Shown in pieces: positions 51,954-61,913 of a stretch of 64,000 nucleotides of DNA (its first letter is position 1; every line of letters begins with the position of its first letter). The notes below the pieces were generated by a model. It saw only the letters and a list, made by a program, of their open reading frames with translations, was not told the DNA's origin and made no database searches. The position numbers and the translations under genes were made by a program. The stretch covers positions 930,001 through 994,000 of the forward strand of contig NZ_AP019773.1 of the NCBI RefSeq assembly GCF_009936175.1, given 5' to 3'. This DNA comes from Bartonella quintana. GTDB taxonomy: Bacteria > Pseudomonadota > Alphaproteobacteria > Rhizobiales > Rhizobiaceae.

Positions 51954-52541
51954 TTATTTAGAATAGATATCTCTCTTAAAGTTATATTTTAATGGCGGAA
52001 TTTGATATAAAAATTGAGGGAAATACGGTACTATAAACTGAACAATACCCCAACTTATGAGACTTCCTAAAACTGTACCAGCCAAAACATCAAAAGGGTA
52101 ATGTACACCAACAAAGACACGCCCCCAACAGATCAAGCATAAAAATATCGCTGCAAACTGAGAAGCAATTTTGTATCGGTAAAAATAAAGACACGCCATA
52201 TAAGAGGCAAAAGTTAAGGCATGATTACTAGGAAAAGATGCTGTTGCGCGGTGCTTAATCAGCGGTGTCGTCAAACCCACAACAAATGGGCGTGGATGAA
52301 AATAAATAAGAGAAATGAGATAACCTATAAAAAGAGACGCACAAATGCTCACACAAATGCTTAGTCCGACGCGTCGCTCCCTATCTCCGCCACAAAACCA
52401 TAAAACCCAAAGATGTATAGGAATTATATAAATCAAAAACTTTGCACAAAAAATACTAAACAAAACTAAAACCGACCATGATTGATGATTGCCAACAAAC
52501 ATTTCAAAAAGTGCAACATCAATCTGGTTTAAAAAATCCAT
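51954..52541 (-). CDS. PAP2-family membrane phosphatase
   Basis: A 195-residue multi-pass phosphatase of the PAP2/BcrC type. The three catalytic motifs are visible: YFHPRPFVV (near 102), SFPSNHALTFASYMA (near 125) and GRVFVGVHYPFDVLAG (near 162). Likely substrates are undecaprenyl diphosphate or another lipid phosphate at the outer face of the inner membrane; the BcrC-like spacing favours the first, but this is inference. It lies between fabD and rpsF, which are direct divergent neighbours in many relatives. Confidence 0.85.
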   Translation of the reverse strand: MDFLNQIDVALFEMFVGNHQSWSVLVLFSIFCAKFLIYIIPIHLWVLWFCGGDRERRVGLSICVSICASLFIGYLISLIYFHPRPFVVGLTTPLIKHRATASFPSNHALTFASYMACLYFYRYKIASQFAAIFLCLICWGRVFVGVHYPFDVLAGTVLGSLISWGIVQFIVPYFPQFLYQIPPLKYNFKRDIYSK

Positions 52542-52652
52542 TCTTCTTTCCTTCAGTTTTATAGTTGTACAGCATCATTTCTTTGATAGAAGAGCAAAAT
52601 GTATAAATAACATATCAAGCTTCAATAAATCACATTTTTTATGAGCATAAAC

Positions 52653-52681
52653 TTGCTATTTTTAAAGATAAGCTGTAAATG
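52653..52681 (+). promoter_or_regulatory. candidate promoter for rpsF operon
   Basis: TTGCTA (52653-52658) and TAAATG (52676-52681) are spaced by 17 nt, a sigma-70-like arrangement. It would give a 5' leader of about 205 nt, which is clearly richer in G and C than the surrounding spacers. Confidence 0.35.
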
Positions 52682-52892
52682 TCAAGCGTTTGTTACCGGC
52701 ACTTTGGCTGGAGGTTGAACGGAGGGCTGAAAAGTAACCAGTAGGAAGTGTAATATTTCCGATCTCCTGTGTCTCCGCTCTCGAATGTCTCGAATTGTAA
52801 ACGCGTCCTTTCTTCTTTGGATCTCCAAAAAAGACAAGTCGCAGAGGCTTTGCGCTAAAACCGGGAAAGTTTAATTGAAGAAAGGCAAAACA
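52682..52892 (+). other. G+C-richer leader of rpsF
   Basis: About 210 nt directly upstream of rpsF, visibly less AT-rich than other spacers in the window, ending in CCGGGAAAG about 25 nt before the start codon. S6:S18 operons in many bacteria carry a leader with a CCG-containing bulge that binds the S6-S18 dimer. A CCG is present, but I could not draw a convincing conserved structure, so autoregulation is only a possibility. Confidence 0.3.
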
Positions 52893-53303
52893 ATGGCTCT
52901 TTATGAACATATATTTCTTGCCCGACAAGATATCGCACCGCAGCAAGTTGATGAACTTTTGAGTCTCTACAAAAGTGTCATTGAGGCGCATGGTGGAAAA
53001 GTTGGGCGTGTAGAAAACTGGGGTCTTCGTCCCCTCGCTTATCGTATTCGTAAAAACCGTAAAGCATATTATGTCCTGATCAATATTGATGCACCAGCCA
53101 CAGCAATCGCTGAAGTTGAACGTCAAATGCACATCAATGAAGACATTTTGCGTTATATGACTGTTCGTGTAGAAAAACACGAAAAAGAAAAGTCTGCCAT
53201 GTTCTCGCGCCTTGATCGTAATGGTCACATTGGCCTAGATGAAGAGCGTTCTCGCTCCTCACGTCGTCAACGTGAAGATGTCATAGAAGGAGTAGAATTA
53301 TGA
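52893..53303 (+). CDS. rpsF: 30S ribosomal protein S6
   Basis: Binds the central domain of 16S rRNA together with S18. [20 protein letters not shown] at the start, [20 protein letters not shown] near 45, and a charged C-terminal tail. The ATG at 52893 follows GAAGAAAGG; the upstream ATG at 52875 adds six residues. 136 aa. Overlaps rpsR by 4 nt. Confidence 0.96.
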   Translation: MALYEHIFLARQDIAPQQVDELLSLYKSVIEAHGGKVGRVENWGLRPLAYRIRKNRKAYYVLINIDAPATAIAEVERQMHINEDILRYMTVRVEKHEKEKSAMFSRLDRNGHIGLDEERSRSSRRQREDVIEGVEL

Positions 53304-53548
53304 GTGAGATTAATCAAACTGTAACCCGTCGTCCTTTTCATCGCCGTCGCAAAACATGTCCGTTTTCAGGTGCCAATGCTCCAAAGATTGATTATAAAGA
53401 CATTAAATTGTTACAGCGTTATATTTCAGAACGTGGGAAAATTGTTCCTTCACGGATTACAGCTGTTAGTCAGAAAAGACAGCGTGAATTGGCTAATGCT
53501 ATCAAGCGTGCTCGTTTTCTTGGTTTGCTTCCATACGTTATAAAATAA
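53300..53548 (+). CDS. rpsR: 30S ribosomal protein S18
   Basis: An 82-residue small-subunit protein and S6 partner. [20 protein letters not shown] and [12 protein letters not shown] are family signatures. Translationally coupled to rpsF by a 4-nt overlap. Confidence 0.97.
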   Translation: MSEINQTVTRRPFHRRRKTCPFSGANAPKIDYKDIKLLQRYISERGKIVPSRITAVSQKRQRELANAIKRARFLGLLPYVIK

Positions 53549-53701
53549 TATCAGATGCACTTTGCAGCTGGGGATTTTCTCCAGCCGCTTTTCTCATATG
53601 GGTCAGCAACACACTTAACTTGCCTACTATACGAAGATAGATAAAATACCAAAGTTGGAGCATTACAACACTCCTAACTGCAGAAAGCAGGACAGCAATA
53701 A

Positions 53702-54682
53702 ATGAAAAATTTTCATACTTATCAGATAATGACCGGTATTTTGGCAGGGCTTTTTGCTGTTGTGATAGGAATGGCAATTATCAGCGTTGCGAATATCGCA
53801 CCCTATTTTTCTCTCCTTCTTGGTTGCTTTCTTTCGCTCCCAATTTTCATTGTTGCATTCGGTCGAGGAACATTAGCCAGCCTTGCTGCCTTAATAAGTG
53901 CTACTATTGTTCTCATCATAGTCACAAATGTTTATATTGCTTTTGGCTTTATGTCATTATTTTTTCTTCCTGCTGTCTATGCTTCTTGGCTTCTTGGGCT
54001 TGCACGACCAGCGCAAAAGGAAAATTCGCTGATATGGTATCCATTATCATCAGTTATTTTTCATTTAACCAACTTTATCGCTCTTATATCAAGCTTGACT
54101 GGCCTCTATATTGAAATGCATCCATCAACACCTCTCATTGCGAAAAAAATCACCGAAAACATAGTACAAGCTACGCAACAATCACAGTCACTAAAGGAAA
54201 CTGATATAGCCGCTTTTAGCGAACTGTTAATGACGCATGCAGCAACTTTGACAGCTATTGCTCTAACTGTTTATAGTCTGATTTTTCTCATTGGTAATCT
54301 TTATTTTTCAATGATAACAGCACAGCATATGAAGTGGCTGAAAAGACCCCGTGATGATTGGAGCCAAACTCTCCGCCTTCCAATTTCTGGGATTGTTATC
54401 TTCATTGTTGTTTGCATAGTATCTATGATTGAGTTAGGCTTTACTCTTAATTTGAGCGCGCGTGTCTTTAGCACTGCGTATACCGTCGTCATATCAATCA
54501 GTGGTCTAGCGTATCTCCACAATATTACAAAAGGGATAAACGGTCGGATCATTATACTCTCTATTGTTTATATTGCCATTTTAACCGTCGTTTTTGCTCC
54601 ACCTATTTCTTTTATGATGCTTCTAATGGGTATTTGGGCAGCTATTCAATACAACTTTCAGTCACGCAACAAACTTCACTAA
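53702..54682 (+). CDS. DUF2232 membrane protein
   Basis: A 326-residue multi-pass inner-membrane protein with about eight hydrophobic segments. It belongs by context and hydropathy to the DUF2232 (YybS-like) family that sits between rpsR and rplI in alphaproteobacteria. Function unknown. It lies 153 nt after rpsR and 24 nt before rplI, so it is probably cotranscribed with rplI. Confidence 0.78.
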   Translation: MKNFHTYQIMTGILAGLFAVVIGMAIISVANIAPYFSLLLGCFLSLPIFIVAFGRGTLASLAALISATIVLIIVTNVYIAFGFMSLFFLPAVYASWLLGLARPAQKENSLIWYPLSSVIFHLTNFIALISSLTGLYIEMHPSTPLIAKKITENIVQATQQSQSLKETDIAAFSELLMTHAATLTAIALTVYSLIFLIGNLYFSMITAQHMKWLKRPRDDWSQTLRLPISGIVIFIVVCIVSMIELGFTLNLSARVFSTAYTVVISISGLAYLHNITKGINGRIIILSIVYIAILTVVFAPPISFMMLLMGIWAAIQYNFQSRNKLH

Positions 54683-54706
54683 TTTATTTATTCGAAAGGA
54701 AAAACT

Positions 54707-55288
54707 ATGGATATTATTCTACTTGAGCGCATCCCTCGCCTTGGTCAAATGGGGGATATTGTCTCAGTTAAAGATGGTTATGCACGTAACTTTCTCTTGC
54801 CTCAAGGCAAAGCTTTACGTGCTAATGACGCTAATAAAAAACATTTTGAAAAACAGCGTGCGCAGCTTAAAGCGCGTAATCTTGAACGAAAAAGCGAAGC
54901 ACAAAAAATTGCTGAAAAACTTGATGGTAAATCTTTTATTGTCGTTCGTTCAGCCGGAGAAACAGGACAACTTTACGGATCTGTATCTACACGTGATATT
55001 TCTGAAATCATAACAAGTGCAGGCTTTTCTATTGGACGCAATCAGATTGAACTTAATCATCCAATAAAAACGATCGGCCTCTATCTCATCACTCTTAGTC
55101 TACACCCTGAAGTTCAAATTTCTGTGGTTATTAACGTTGCACGTTCGGCCAGTGAAGCACAACGCCAAGCAGAAGGTGAAACGCTTACCTCAGCTGAAGC
55201 AATCTATGATATTCAGGAAAAGCCATTAGCAGAAAATCAAGAAGAAATGAATGATAACGATGCAAACAGCATCAACGAACAAGCTTAA
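54707..55288 (+). CDS. rplI: 50S ribosomal protein L9
   Basis: Two-domain L9 on the long connecting helix. [20 protein letters not shown] and [19 protein letters not shown] are the N-domain signature, and the C-domain has [19 protein letters not shown]. It has 193 aa with a polar acidic tail (about 160-193) not found in E. coli L9 (149 aa) but usual in Hyphomicrobiales. AAAGGAAAAACT gives a good ribosome-binding site. Confidence 0.96.
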   Translation: MDIILLERIPRLGQMGDIVSVKDGYARNFLLPQGKALRANDANKKHFEKQRAQLKARNLERKSEAQKIAEKLDGKSFIVVRSAGETGQLYGSVSTRDISEIITSAGFSIGRNQIELNHPIKTIGLYLITLSLHPEVQISVVINVARSASEAQRQAEGETLTSAEAIYDIQEKPLAENQEEMNDNDANSINEQA

Positions 55289-55941
55289 TTGCCATTTTTC
55301 TCTGTCGTGCATTTTTTATTTTTTGCCGTTTAATATGATGCCATAAAATACTCAGCTTTTGAAGCTGAGTATTTTATTATAACCACAACCTAAACATTGA
55401 ATTCTTATGGAAGAATCAGCCTTTGATGTATTGTGTGAAAGCATCAAAAGACCCAAAAAACTATCAATAAAGTGGTGGGGAATATCTCATATGTTGTTTC
55501 ACCAAAACAAAAGCCGTTTGAGATCGCATCTCAAAAAGATGAATCTTATACGAAGAGTAAATTTCTTATACCTTCATATCATTCAAAATAATTCTGATCA
55601 GGACGAAAAGTAATCTTACTAACACCGATATTAAAATTTTTAGACCAGCTTACGTCAAAATTACTCGCAACACAATGTACCACTTTTTGAGAACACTGAA
55701 AATGCAACCTTGAAAATTACATACTTTCTAAAATTTTTATATTATAAAAAATAAAGGAATACGTTCCATACAAGTTATACATATACACGGATTGATAAGT
55801 AAGCGATTGAAATGTACTTTTAAAAATTGAAAGTGTGATTTTAACCTAAAACAAAGATTTTTAATCATATTCTTTTAATGTACAACATTCAACTTATTGT
55901 CTAAGGTAACTAAACACAAAACTTTAGTGGAAAAAATCGTT
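55289..55941. other. spacer between rplI and dnaB
   Basis: About 650 nt. The rplI terminator lies at 55343-55377. A 68-codon plus-strand frame (55407-55613) has no recognisable similarity and no good ribosome-binding site. The rest is AT-rich without visible structure and should hold the dnaB promoter. Confidence 0.45.
55343..55377 (+). terminator. intrinsic terminator after rplI
   Basis: A perfect 16-bp stem: ATAAAATACTCAGCTT (55343-55358), loop TTG, AAGCTGAGTATTTTAT (55362-55377). The T-rich 3' arm serves as the release tract. It lies 54 nt past the rplI stop and isolates the ribosomal operon from dnaB. Confidence 0.85.
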
Positions 55942-57444
55942 ATGGAAGAAACAAGCGTTGTCAATTTTAGCTCTTCACAAAAAGAAGATATTCCTTCCTT
56001 TAGACAACTCCCACATAATATTGAAGCTGAACAAGCATTGCTTGGAGCACTTCTTATTAACAATGATGCGCTCGATTGCGTTTCGGATTTTCTAAAACCA
56101 GAACATTTTTTTGAACCCTTGCATCAAAAAATCTACGACGTTTTGTCTCGCCTTATCGAAAAAGGAAAACTTGCAAATCCGGTTATCATCAAGCCCTTTA
56201 TTCCAGCTGAAGAAAAAATTGGAGATATTACCGTATTCAATTATGTTATTCGATTAGCCAAAGAAGCAGTGACAATCATTAATGCTAAAGATTATGGACA
56301 AGTCATCTATGATTTTTTTATCCGACGGTCCTTGATTAATCTTGGTAACCAAGTTGTCAATACAGCCTTTGATGCTCCTATCGAGGTTACACCAGCGCAA
56401 CAAATTGAAACTGTTGAACAGAAGTTGTTTGAACTGGCAGAAAAGGGGAAATATGGAAAGGGATTTGAAAATTTCGATGAAGCCATCAAAAAAGCTGTTG
56501 ATATGGCAACTGCTGCCAAAAAGCGCTCTTCACGCTTATCAGGGATAGCTACTCACATTAAAACACTTGATGAAAAAATGGGGGGACTACAACCCTCTGA
56601 CTTAATTATCCTCGCTGGGCGTCCTGGTATGGGGAAAACCTCGCTTGCTACCAATATAGCCTTTAATATCGCCAATGCTTGCAAGCGTGATGCAAAAATA
56701 AAGGATTCATCGTCCGAACATGAAGGAGGCATTGTTGGATTCTTTTCGCTTGAAATGTCGTCAGAACAGCTTGCAACGCGTATTATTTCTGAACAAATAG
56801 AACTTTCTTCTTCTGATATCCGGCGTGGAAATATTTCAGACGAGCAATTTTTAAAAATCATCCGTGCAATGAATGGCCTACAAAAAGCGCCACTCTACAT
56901 TGATCAAACTGGTGGGATATCAATCGCGCAATTAGCAGCACGTGCACGGCGTCTCAAGCGACAACATGGTTTGGATGTTTTGATTATTGACTATATCCAA
57001 TTAATGACAAGCAATTCAAAGCGCTCATCTGAAAATCGTGTTCAGGAAATTACAGAAATCACTATGGGACTCAAAGCTTTAGCGAAAGAATTGAATATTC
57101 CAATTATCGCTCTTTCACAACTTTCACGTCAAGTTGAGAACCGAACAGATAAACGTCCACAACTCTCAGATTTACGAGAATCTGGTTCCATTGAGCAAGA
57201 TGCTGACATCGTTCTTTTTGTATATCGTGAAGAGTATTATTTCAAAAATGAACAACCTAAAGAAGGCACTCCTGAACATATGAAGTGGCAAGATGAAATG
57301 GATAAAATTATGGGGAAAGCTGAAATTATTATAGCAAAGCAACGGCATGGACCGACAGGGACTATTCATCTTGCCTTCCAATCTGACTTCACACGCTTTA
57401 GCGATCTGGCAGACAGTCAGTATCTTCCAGAACAATATGGTTAA
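55942..57444 (+). CDS. dnaB: replicative DNA helicase
   Basis: Hexameric helicase at the replication fork. The N-terminal domain starts LPHNIEAEQALLGALLINND, and the RecA-like domain has Walker A ILAGRPGMGKTSLATNIAFN, Walker B DVLIIDYIQLM and LSQLSRQVENRTDKRPQLSD. No intein is present. I chose the ATG at 55942 (MEETSVV); an in-frame TTG at 55897 and a GTG at 55927 are alternatives. About 500 aa. It lies 6 nt before radA, with alr missing between. Confidence 0.95.
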   Translation: MEETSVVNFSSSQKEDIPSFRQLPHNIEAEQALLGALLINNDALDCVSDFLKPEHFFEPLHQKIYDVLSRLIEKGKLANPVIIKPFIPAEEKIGDITVFNYVIRLAKEAVTIINAKDYGQVIYDFFIRRSLINLGNQVVNTAFDAPIEVTPAQQIETVEQKLFELAEKGKYGKGFENFDEAIKKAVDMATAAKKRSSRLSGIATHIKTLDEKMGGLQPSDLIILAGRPGMGKTSLATNIAFNIANACKRDAKIKDSSSEHEGGIVGFFSLEMSSEQLATRIISEQIELSSSDIRRGNISDEQFLKIIRAMNGLQKAPLYIDQTGGISIAQLAARARRLKRQHGLDVLIIDYIQLMTSNSKRSSENRVQEITEITMGLKALAKELNIPIIALSQLSRQVENRTDKRPQLSDLRESGSIEQDADIVLFVYREEYYFKNEQPKEGTPEHMKWQDEMDKIMGKAEIIIAKQRHGPTGTIHLAFQSDFTRFSDLADSQYLPEQYG

Positions 57445-57450
57445 GTTATC

Positions 57451-58845
57451 ATGGCACGTATCCGTGTTCAATTTGTCTGCCAAAATTGTGGTACTATTCA
57501 TTCACGTTGGATGGGGAAATGTAATTCCTGTGGAGAATGGAATTCTCTTATCGAAGAAAATACGACTAGTGGTATCGGCACTGGTCCTATACAAAATGCC
57601 CGTAGGGGGCGTATTGTCGCTCTTACGTCTCTTTCTGGAAATCTTGAAGATGCTCCACGTATCCATTCTGGCATTGCGGAGCTTGATCGTGTCACCGGCG
57701 GAGGCTTTGTGCGTGGATCAGCACTACTTGTTGGTGGCGATCCAGGTATTGGAAAATCAACATTGCTGACACAAACAGCAGCCGCCTTATCGCGCAAAGG
57801 GCACCACGTCATCTATGTTTCAGGTGAAGAAGCTATTGCACAAATCTGCCTCCGTGCACAAAGGCTTAGGACTGCGAATACAGAGGTTAAACTCGCTGCT
57901 GAAACCAATGTTGAAGATATTCTTGCAACCTTAAGCGAACATAAAAACCTTGATATGGTTATTATCGATTCTATTCAGACCCTATGGTCAGATGCAGCAG
58001 ATTCAGCGCCGGGCACTGTCACACAAGTGCGCATCAGTGTGCAAGCAATGATCCGTTTTGCTAAAAAAACGGGAGCAGCTGTTGTTCTTGTCGGCCATGT
58101 TACAAAAGAGGGACAAATGGCCGGTCCTCGGGTTGTCGAACACATGGTTGATGGTGTTTTCTATTTTGAGGGTGAAGGGACCCACCATTATCGAATCCTT
58201 AGATCTGTAAAAAATCGCTTCGGACCAACTGATGAAATTGGTGTTTTCGAAATGTCTGATAAAGGATTACGGGAAGTGATCAATCCATCTGAACTTTTTT
58301 TGGGTGAACGGAATGAAAAAACACCAGGAGCTGCTGTTTTTGCAGGAATGGAAGGAACCCGCCCGATATTAGTAGAAATTCAAGCACTTGTTGCTCTCTC
58401 TTCGCTTGGGACACCACGACGTGCCGTTGTTGGATGGGATAGTAATCGCCTTTCAATGATTCTCGCTGTCTTAGAAGCCCATTGTGGTGTTCGCTTTGGA
58501 CAACATGATGTCTATCTTAATGTTGCAGGCGGCTATCGCATTTCAGAACCAGCAGCTGATTTAGCTGTTGCAGCAGCTTTGGTATCCTCTCTCACGAACA
58601 TTCCTCTCCCAATTGATCATGTATATTTTGGTGAAATAAGTCTTTCAGGGGCTATCCGTGCTGTTGCTCATTCAGGACAGCGCATCAATGAAGCCCAAAA
58701 ACTTGGCTTTCAAGGATCTGTTCAACCCACCACAACAACTAAAATGATAAAATCCTCAACCTTTCAACAAAAAACATTCTCAAACCTTCCTGAGTTAGTT
58801 GCTGCTATTGCCGCAGGTAAAAAACGACCTGTGCCACATCTATGA
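57451..58845 (+). CDS. radA: RadA/Sms DNA repair and recombination protein
   Basis: RecA-like branch-migration helicase. N-terminal four-Cys zinc finger (FVCQNCGTIHSRWMGKCNSC), Walker A LVGGDPGIGKSTLLTQTAAA near 93, the RadA-specific KNRFGPTDEIG near 252, and a C-terminal Lon-like domain (about 290-450). 464 aa. It is 6 nt downstream of dnaB and almost certainly cotranscribed. Confidence 0.96.
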   Translation: MARIRVQFVCQNCGTIHSRWMGKCNSCGEWNSLIEENTTSGIGTGPIQNARRGRIVALTSLSGNLEDAPRIHSGIAELDRVTGGGFVRGSALLVGGDPGIGKSTLLTQTAAALSRKGHHVIYVSGEEAIAQICLRAQRLRTANTEVKLAAETNVEDILATLSEHKNLDMVIIDSIQTLWSDAADSAPGTVTQVRISVQAMIRFAKKTGAAVVLVGHVTKEGQMAGPRVVEHMVDGVFYFEGEGTHHYRILRSVKNRFGPTDEIGVFEMSDKGLREVINPSELFLGERNEKTPGAAVFAGMEGTRPILVEIQALVALSSLGTPRRAVVGWDSNRLSMILAVLEAHCGVRFGQHDVYLNVAGGYRISEPAADLAVAAALVSSLTNIPLPIDHVYFGEISLSGAIRAVAHSGQRINEAQKLGFQGSVQPTTTTKMIKSSTFQQKTFSNLPELVAAIAAGKKRPVPHL

Positions 58846-58969
58846 TAATACAGAAAAAACTCTATAAAATGGAAAAGACCCTTGCTATAAGAATAAAAAA
58901 TGGCATAACCAGAAACGCACTTGTATGCTATTTAAACAGAACGGAATTTTATATATAAGGAATAAACAA

Positions 58970-59539
58970 ATGATCATAACAGTTCTTGATGGAATTGTCG
59001 TAGCAGTCATCCTGTTTTCTGCCTTTCTTGCTATGCTCCGAGGATTTTCACGTGAAGTATTGTCGTTGATTTCTTGGGCAATTGCAACTGTTGCCACACT
59101 GTTTTCATTTAAACCCATATTGCCTTTCTTTGAGCAATATATCTCTAACAAAATGGTTGCATTAATCGCCACATTGATTGTGATTTTTATTATTTTTCTG
59201 ATTACTACTTCCATCATTACTGTGAAAATATCTGATTTTATTATTGATAGTCGAATTGGTATAGTTGACCGTACTATCGGTTTTATCTTTGGAGCACTGC
59301 GTGGCTTATTAATCACGGTCATTAGCATGTTACTCATTAATGCGCTTATTAAACCTGAACAACAATCTGACTGGCTAAAAAATGCAAAAACTAGGCCTTT
59401 CCTCAATTCACTAAGCCAAAAAGTTTGGGACATATTGCCTAAAAATCTCGACATTGTCCTCGAAAAGGCAGAACAGTTCTTTAAAAGAGATGATGCAATA
59501 ACAAATGATAAGCATTCTCATGAAAATATATCCCGATAA
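58970..59539 (+). CDS. cvpA: CvpA-family membrane protein
   Basis: About 189 residues with four N-terminal membrane segments and a polar C-terminal tail; LDGIVVAVILFSAFLAMLRG and FSREVLSLISWAIATVA are the CvpA signature. The E. coli homologue was named for colicin V production and affects envelope stress; its biochemical role is unclear. The ATG at 58970 follows AAGGA at good spacing; the frame opens 15 codons earlier. It precedes purF as in E. coli. Confidence 0.88.
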   Translation: MIITVLDGIVVAVILFSAFLAMLRGFSREVLSLISWAIATVATLFSFKPILPFFEQYISNKMVALIATLIVIFIIFLITTSIITVKISDFIIDSRIGIVDRTIGFIFGALRGLLITVISMLLINALIKPEQQSDWLKNAKTRPFLNSLSQKVWDILPKNLDIVLEKAEQFFKRDDAITNDKHSHENISR

Positions 59540-59629
59540 AACGGAAAATAGTTTGTCATTAAGGAAAAGATTCAGATAATATTAGCGTATGATCCTAACC
59601 ATTTCTCACATCATGACCGAAAGAATACA

Positions 59630-61120
59630 ATGACAAAAATGGACATTCCCTTTCAAGAATTTTCATTGGATGGCGATACTCTTCATGAAGAATGTGGAGT
59701 TTTTGGTATTCTAGGCCATGAAGATGCCGCGACTTTAACAGCTCTTGGGCTCCATGCACTTCAGCATCGTGGGCAAGAAGCAGCTGGAATTGTTTCCTAT
59801 CATAACAAAATGTTTCATCAAGAAAAGCATCTAGGTCTTGTTGGAGATCACTATACAAACCCCGCAACACTTGCGCGTTTACCAGGAAATCGCGCTATTG
59901 GACATACCCGTTATTCAACAACTGGAGAAACAGTATTACGCAATGTGCAACCTCTTTTTGCTGAATTAAAAGCTGGAGGTATTGCTATTGCCCATAATGG
60001 CAATCTTACCAACGGTCTTACATTACGCCGGGAACTCATTGCGTCCGGCGCTATTTGCCAATCAACATCAGATTCAGAAGTTTTTCTTCATCTGATTGCT
60101 CGTTCACGTTATGAATCATCATCTGATCGCTTTGTTGATGCTATTCGGCAAGTCCAAGGTGGATATGCTATGTTAGCGCTAACACGCACCAAGCTCATTG
60201 CCGCACGCGATCCAACAGGTATTCGACCTTTGGTGATAGGTGAACTTGATGGTAAACCAATTTTTTGTTCCGAAACCTGTGCACTTGATATTATTGGAGC
60301 AAAATATGTTCGTGACGTCAAAAATGGAGAAATCATCATATGTGAGATACAAAAAAATGGGGAAATCACTAAAAAAATTATAAAACCAGAGAGTGAGAAA
60401 CCAGAAAAACTGTGCCTTTTTGAATATGTCTATTTTGCGCGCCCTGATTCAATCGTTGGAGGTCGGAATGTTTACATGACACGTAAAAATATGGGGACCT
60501 ATTTAGCACAAGAAGCACCCTGTGAGGGTGATGTTGTGGTTCCCGTTCCTGATGGAGGAACACCTGCCGCAATTGGCTATGCACAAGAAATTGGAATCCC
60601 CTTTGAACTTGGTATCATTCGTAATCATTACGTTGGACGCACTTTTATCGAACCAACACAGCAAATTCGTGCTTTTGGCGTTAAATTGAAGCACTCTGCA
60701 AACCGTCCTGTCATCGAAGGAAAACGCGTTATTCTGGTTGATGACTCCATTGTACGTGGAACAACATCCGTCAAAATTGTGCGAATGCTCCGGGATGCAG
60801 GAGCAAAAGAAGTTCACATGCGCATTTCTAGCCCTATGATTTTCTATCCAGATTTTTATGGCATTGATACACCTAACATTGAAAGCCTTTTGGCTAATCA
60901 ATATCCAGATTTAAAATCCATGTGCAATTTTGTTGGAGCTGACTCATTAGAATTTCTTTCAACAGATGGTCTATACCTTGCTGTGGCCGGCGAAAAACGA
61001 AATAACGCTGATCCACAATTTACTGACCATTATTTTACCGGACATTATCCTACACATCTGGTTGATCAAGAAAGTATCCCCCAAATTCATCAACTCTCTG
61101 TCCTAAAAACAAGAGATTAA
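59630..61120 (+). CDS. purF: amidophosphoribosyltransferase
   Basis: First committed step of purine synthesis. A 21-residue propeptide-like leader ends at HEECGVFGILG, making Cys22 the likely mature N-terminal nucleophile. The glutaminase part contains HRGQEAAGIV, and the phosphoribosyl-binding loop is VILVDDSIVRGTTS. B. subtilis-type PurF with this leader carries an Fe-S cluster, but here the ligand positions read YPDFYGID and FTDHYFTGHYPT without Cys, so a cluster is unlikely. 496 aa. The next gene follows without spacer. Confidence 0.95.
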   Translation: MTKMDIPFQEFSLDGDTLHEECGVFGILGHEDAATLTALGLHALQHRGQEAAGIVSYHNKMFHQEKHLGLVGDHYTNPATLARLPGNRAIGHTRYSTTGETVLRNVQPLFAELKAGGIAIAHNGNLTNGLTLRRELIASGAICQSTSDSEVFLHLIARSRYESSSDRFVDAIRQVQGGYAMLALTRTKLIAARDPTGIRPLVIGELDGKPIFCSETCALDIIGAKYVRDVKNGEIIICEIQKNGEITKKIIKPESEKPEKLCLFEYVYFARPDSIVGGRNVYMTRKNMGTYLAQEAPCEGDVVVPVPDGGTPAAIGYAQEIGIPFELGIIRNHYVGRTFIEPTQQIRAFGVKLKHSANRPVIEGKRVILVDDSIVRGTTSVKIVRMLRDAGAKEVHMRISSPMIFYPDFYGIDTPNIESLLANQYPDLKSMCNFVGADSLEFLSTDGLYLAVAGEKRNNADPQFTDHYFTGHYPTHLVDQESIPQIHQLSVLKTRD

Positions 61121-61123
61121 TTG

Positions 61124-61873
61124 ATGACAAAGGTTGATTTTAGTCTTTTTGGTCGTGTTGCACTTGTTATCGGTGCTTCAAGAGGAATTGGCTATCATTT
61201 AGCATTAGAGCTCGCAGCGCGCGATGCTCATATTATTGCCCTTGCACGAACGATGAGTGGACTCACTGAACTTGACAACAAAATCCGAGAAAAAGGTGCG
61301 TCTGCAACACTCATTCCACTCGACTTATATCATATGGAAAACATTGATGCTCTTAGTGTTTCAATTGCTAAGCGTTGGGAAAAACTTGATATTATGGTTG
61401 CAAATGCAGCAATCCTTGGAACGCTTTCACCAATAGCTCATATAGAAAACAGAGTATTTGAAGATGTTTTTCAAATAAATCTCATAAGCCAATGGCGTTT
61501 AATAAAAGCCATTGATCCCTTATTGCGTAAATCTGATGCTGGACGAGCGATTCTTTTATCCTCAAGCGTTGCCCATGTTGCGCGTGCTTTCTGGGGAGCT
61601 TACGCCGCCTCTAAAGCTGCTTTAGAAATGATTGCTCGCTGTTGGGCAGAAGAACTAAAGCAAACCCCTATAAAGATTAATTGTGTTGACCCCGGTGCAA
61701 CACGCACTGCCATGCGTGCACAAGCTATGCCTGATGAAGATCCTCAAACTCTTCCGTCAGCACAAGAAGTTGCAGAAAAGATAGTCCATTTATTATCACC
61801 TGATTTAAAGGAGACAGGCAAGCTCTTTAATGTGCGTAAAAATCGGTTTATGGATTATCATGTGCCTGATTGA
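61124..61873 (+). CDS. short-chain dehydrogenase/reductase
   Basis: A 249-residue SDR. Cofactor loop VIGASRGIGYHLALELAARD near residue 13, VANAAILGTLSP near 90, and the catalytic Tyr-Lys in YAASKAALEMIARCWAEEL near 165 with SSSVAHVAR before it. Substrate unknown. An SDR downstream of purF is a conserved Hyphomicrobiales arrangement. The ATG at 61124 lies 3 nt past the purF stop. Confidence 0.88.
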   Translation: MTKVDFSLFGRVALVIGASRGIGYHLALELAARDAHIIALARTMSGLTELDNKIREKGASATLIPLDLYHMENIDALSVSIAKRWEKLDIMVANAAILGTLSPIAHIENRVFEDVFQINLISQWRLIKAIDPLLRKSDAGRAILLSSSVAHVARAFWGAYAASKAALEMIARCWAEELKQTPIKINCVDPGATRTAMRAQAMPDEDPQTLPSAQEVAEKIVHLLSPDLKETGKLFNVRKNRFMDYHVPD

Positions 61874-61913
61874 TCATAAACATAAAAATGATCAGCCTGA
61901 ATAAATTGCTTTC

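Noticed and set aside
52662..53228. 188-codon minus-strand frame antisense to rpsF
   Set aside because: It is a shadow of rpsF and its leader; the sense strand encodes a clear S6.
55407..55613. 68-codon frame between rplI and dnaB
   Set aside because: No similarity, weak start context, and it lies beyond a strong terminator with no visible promoter.
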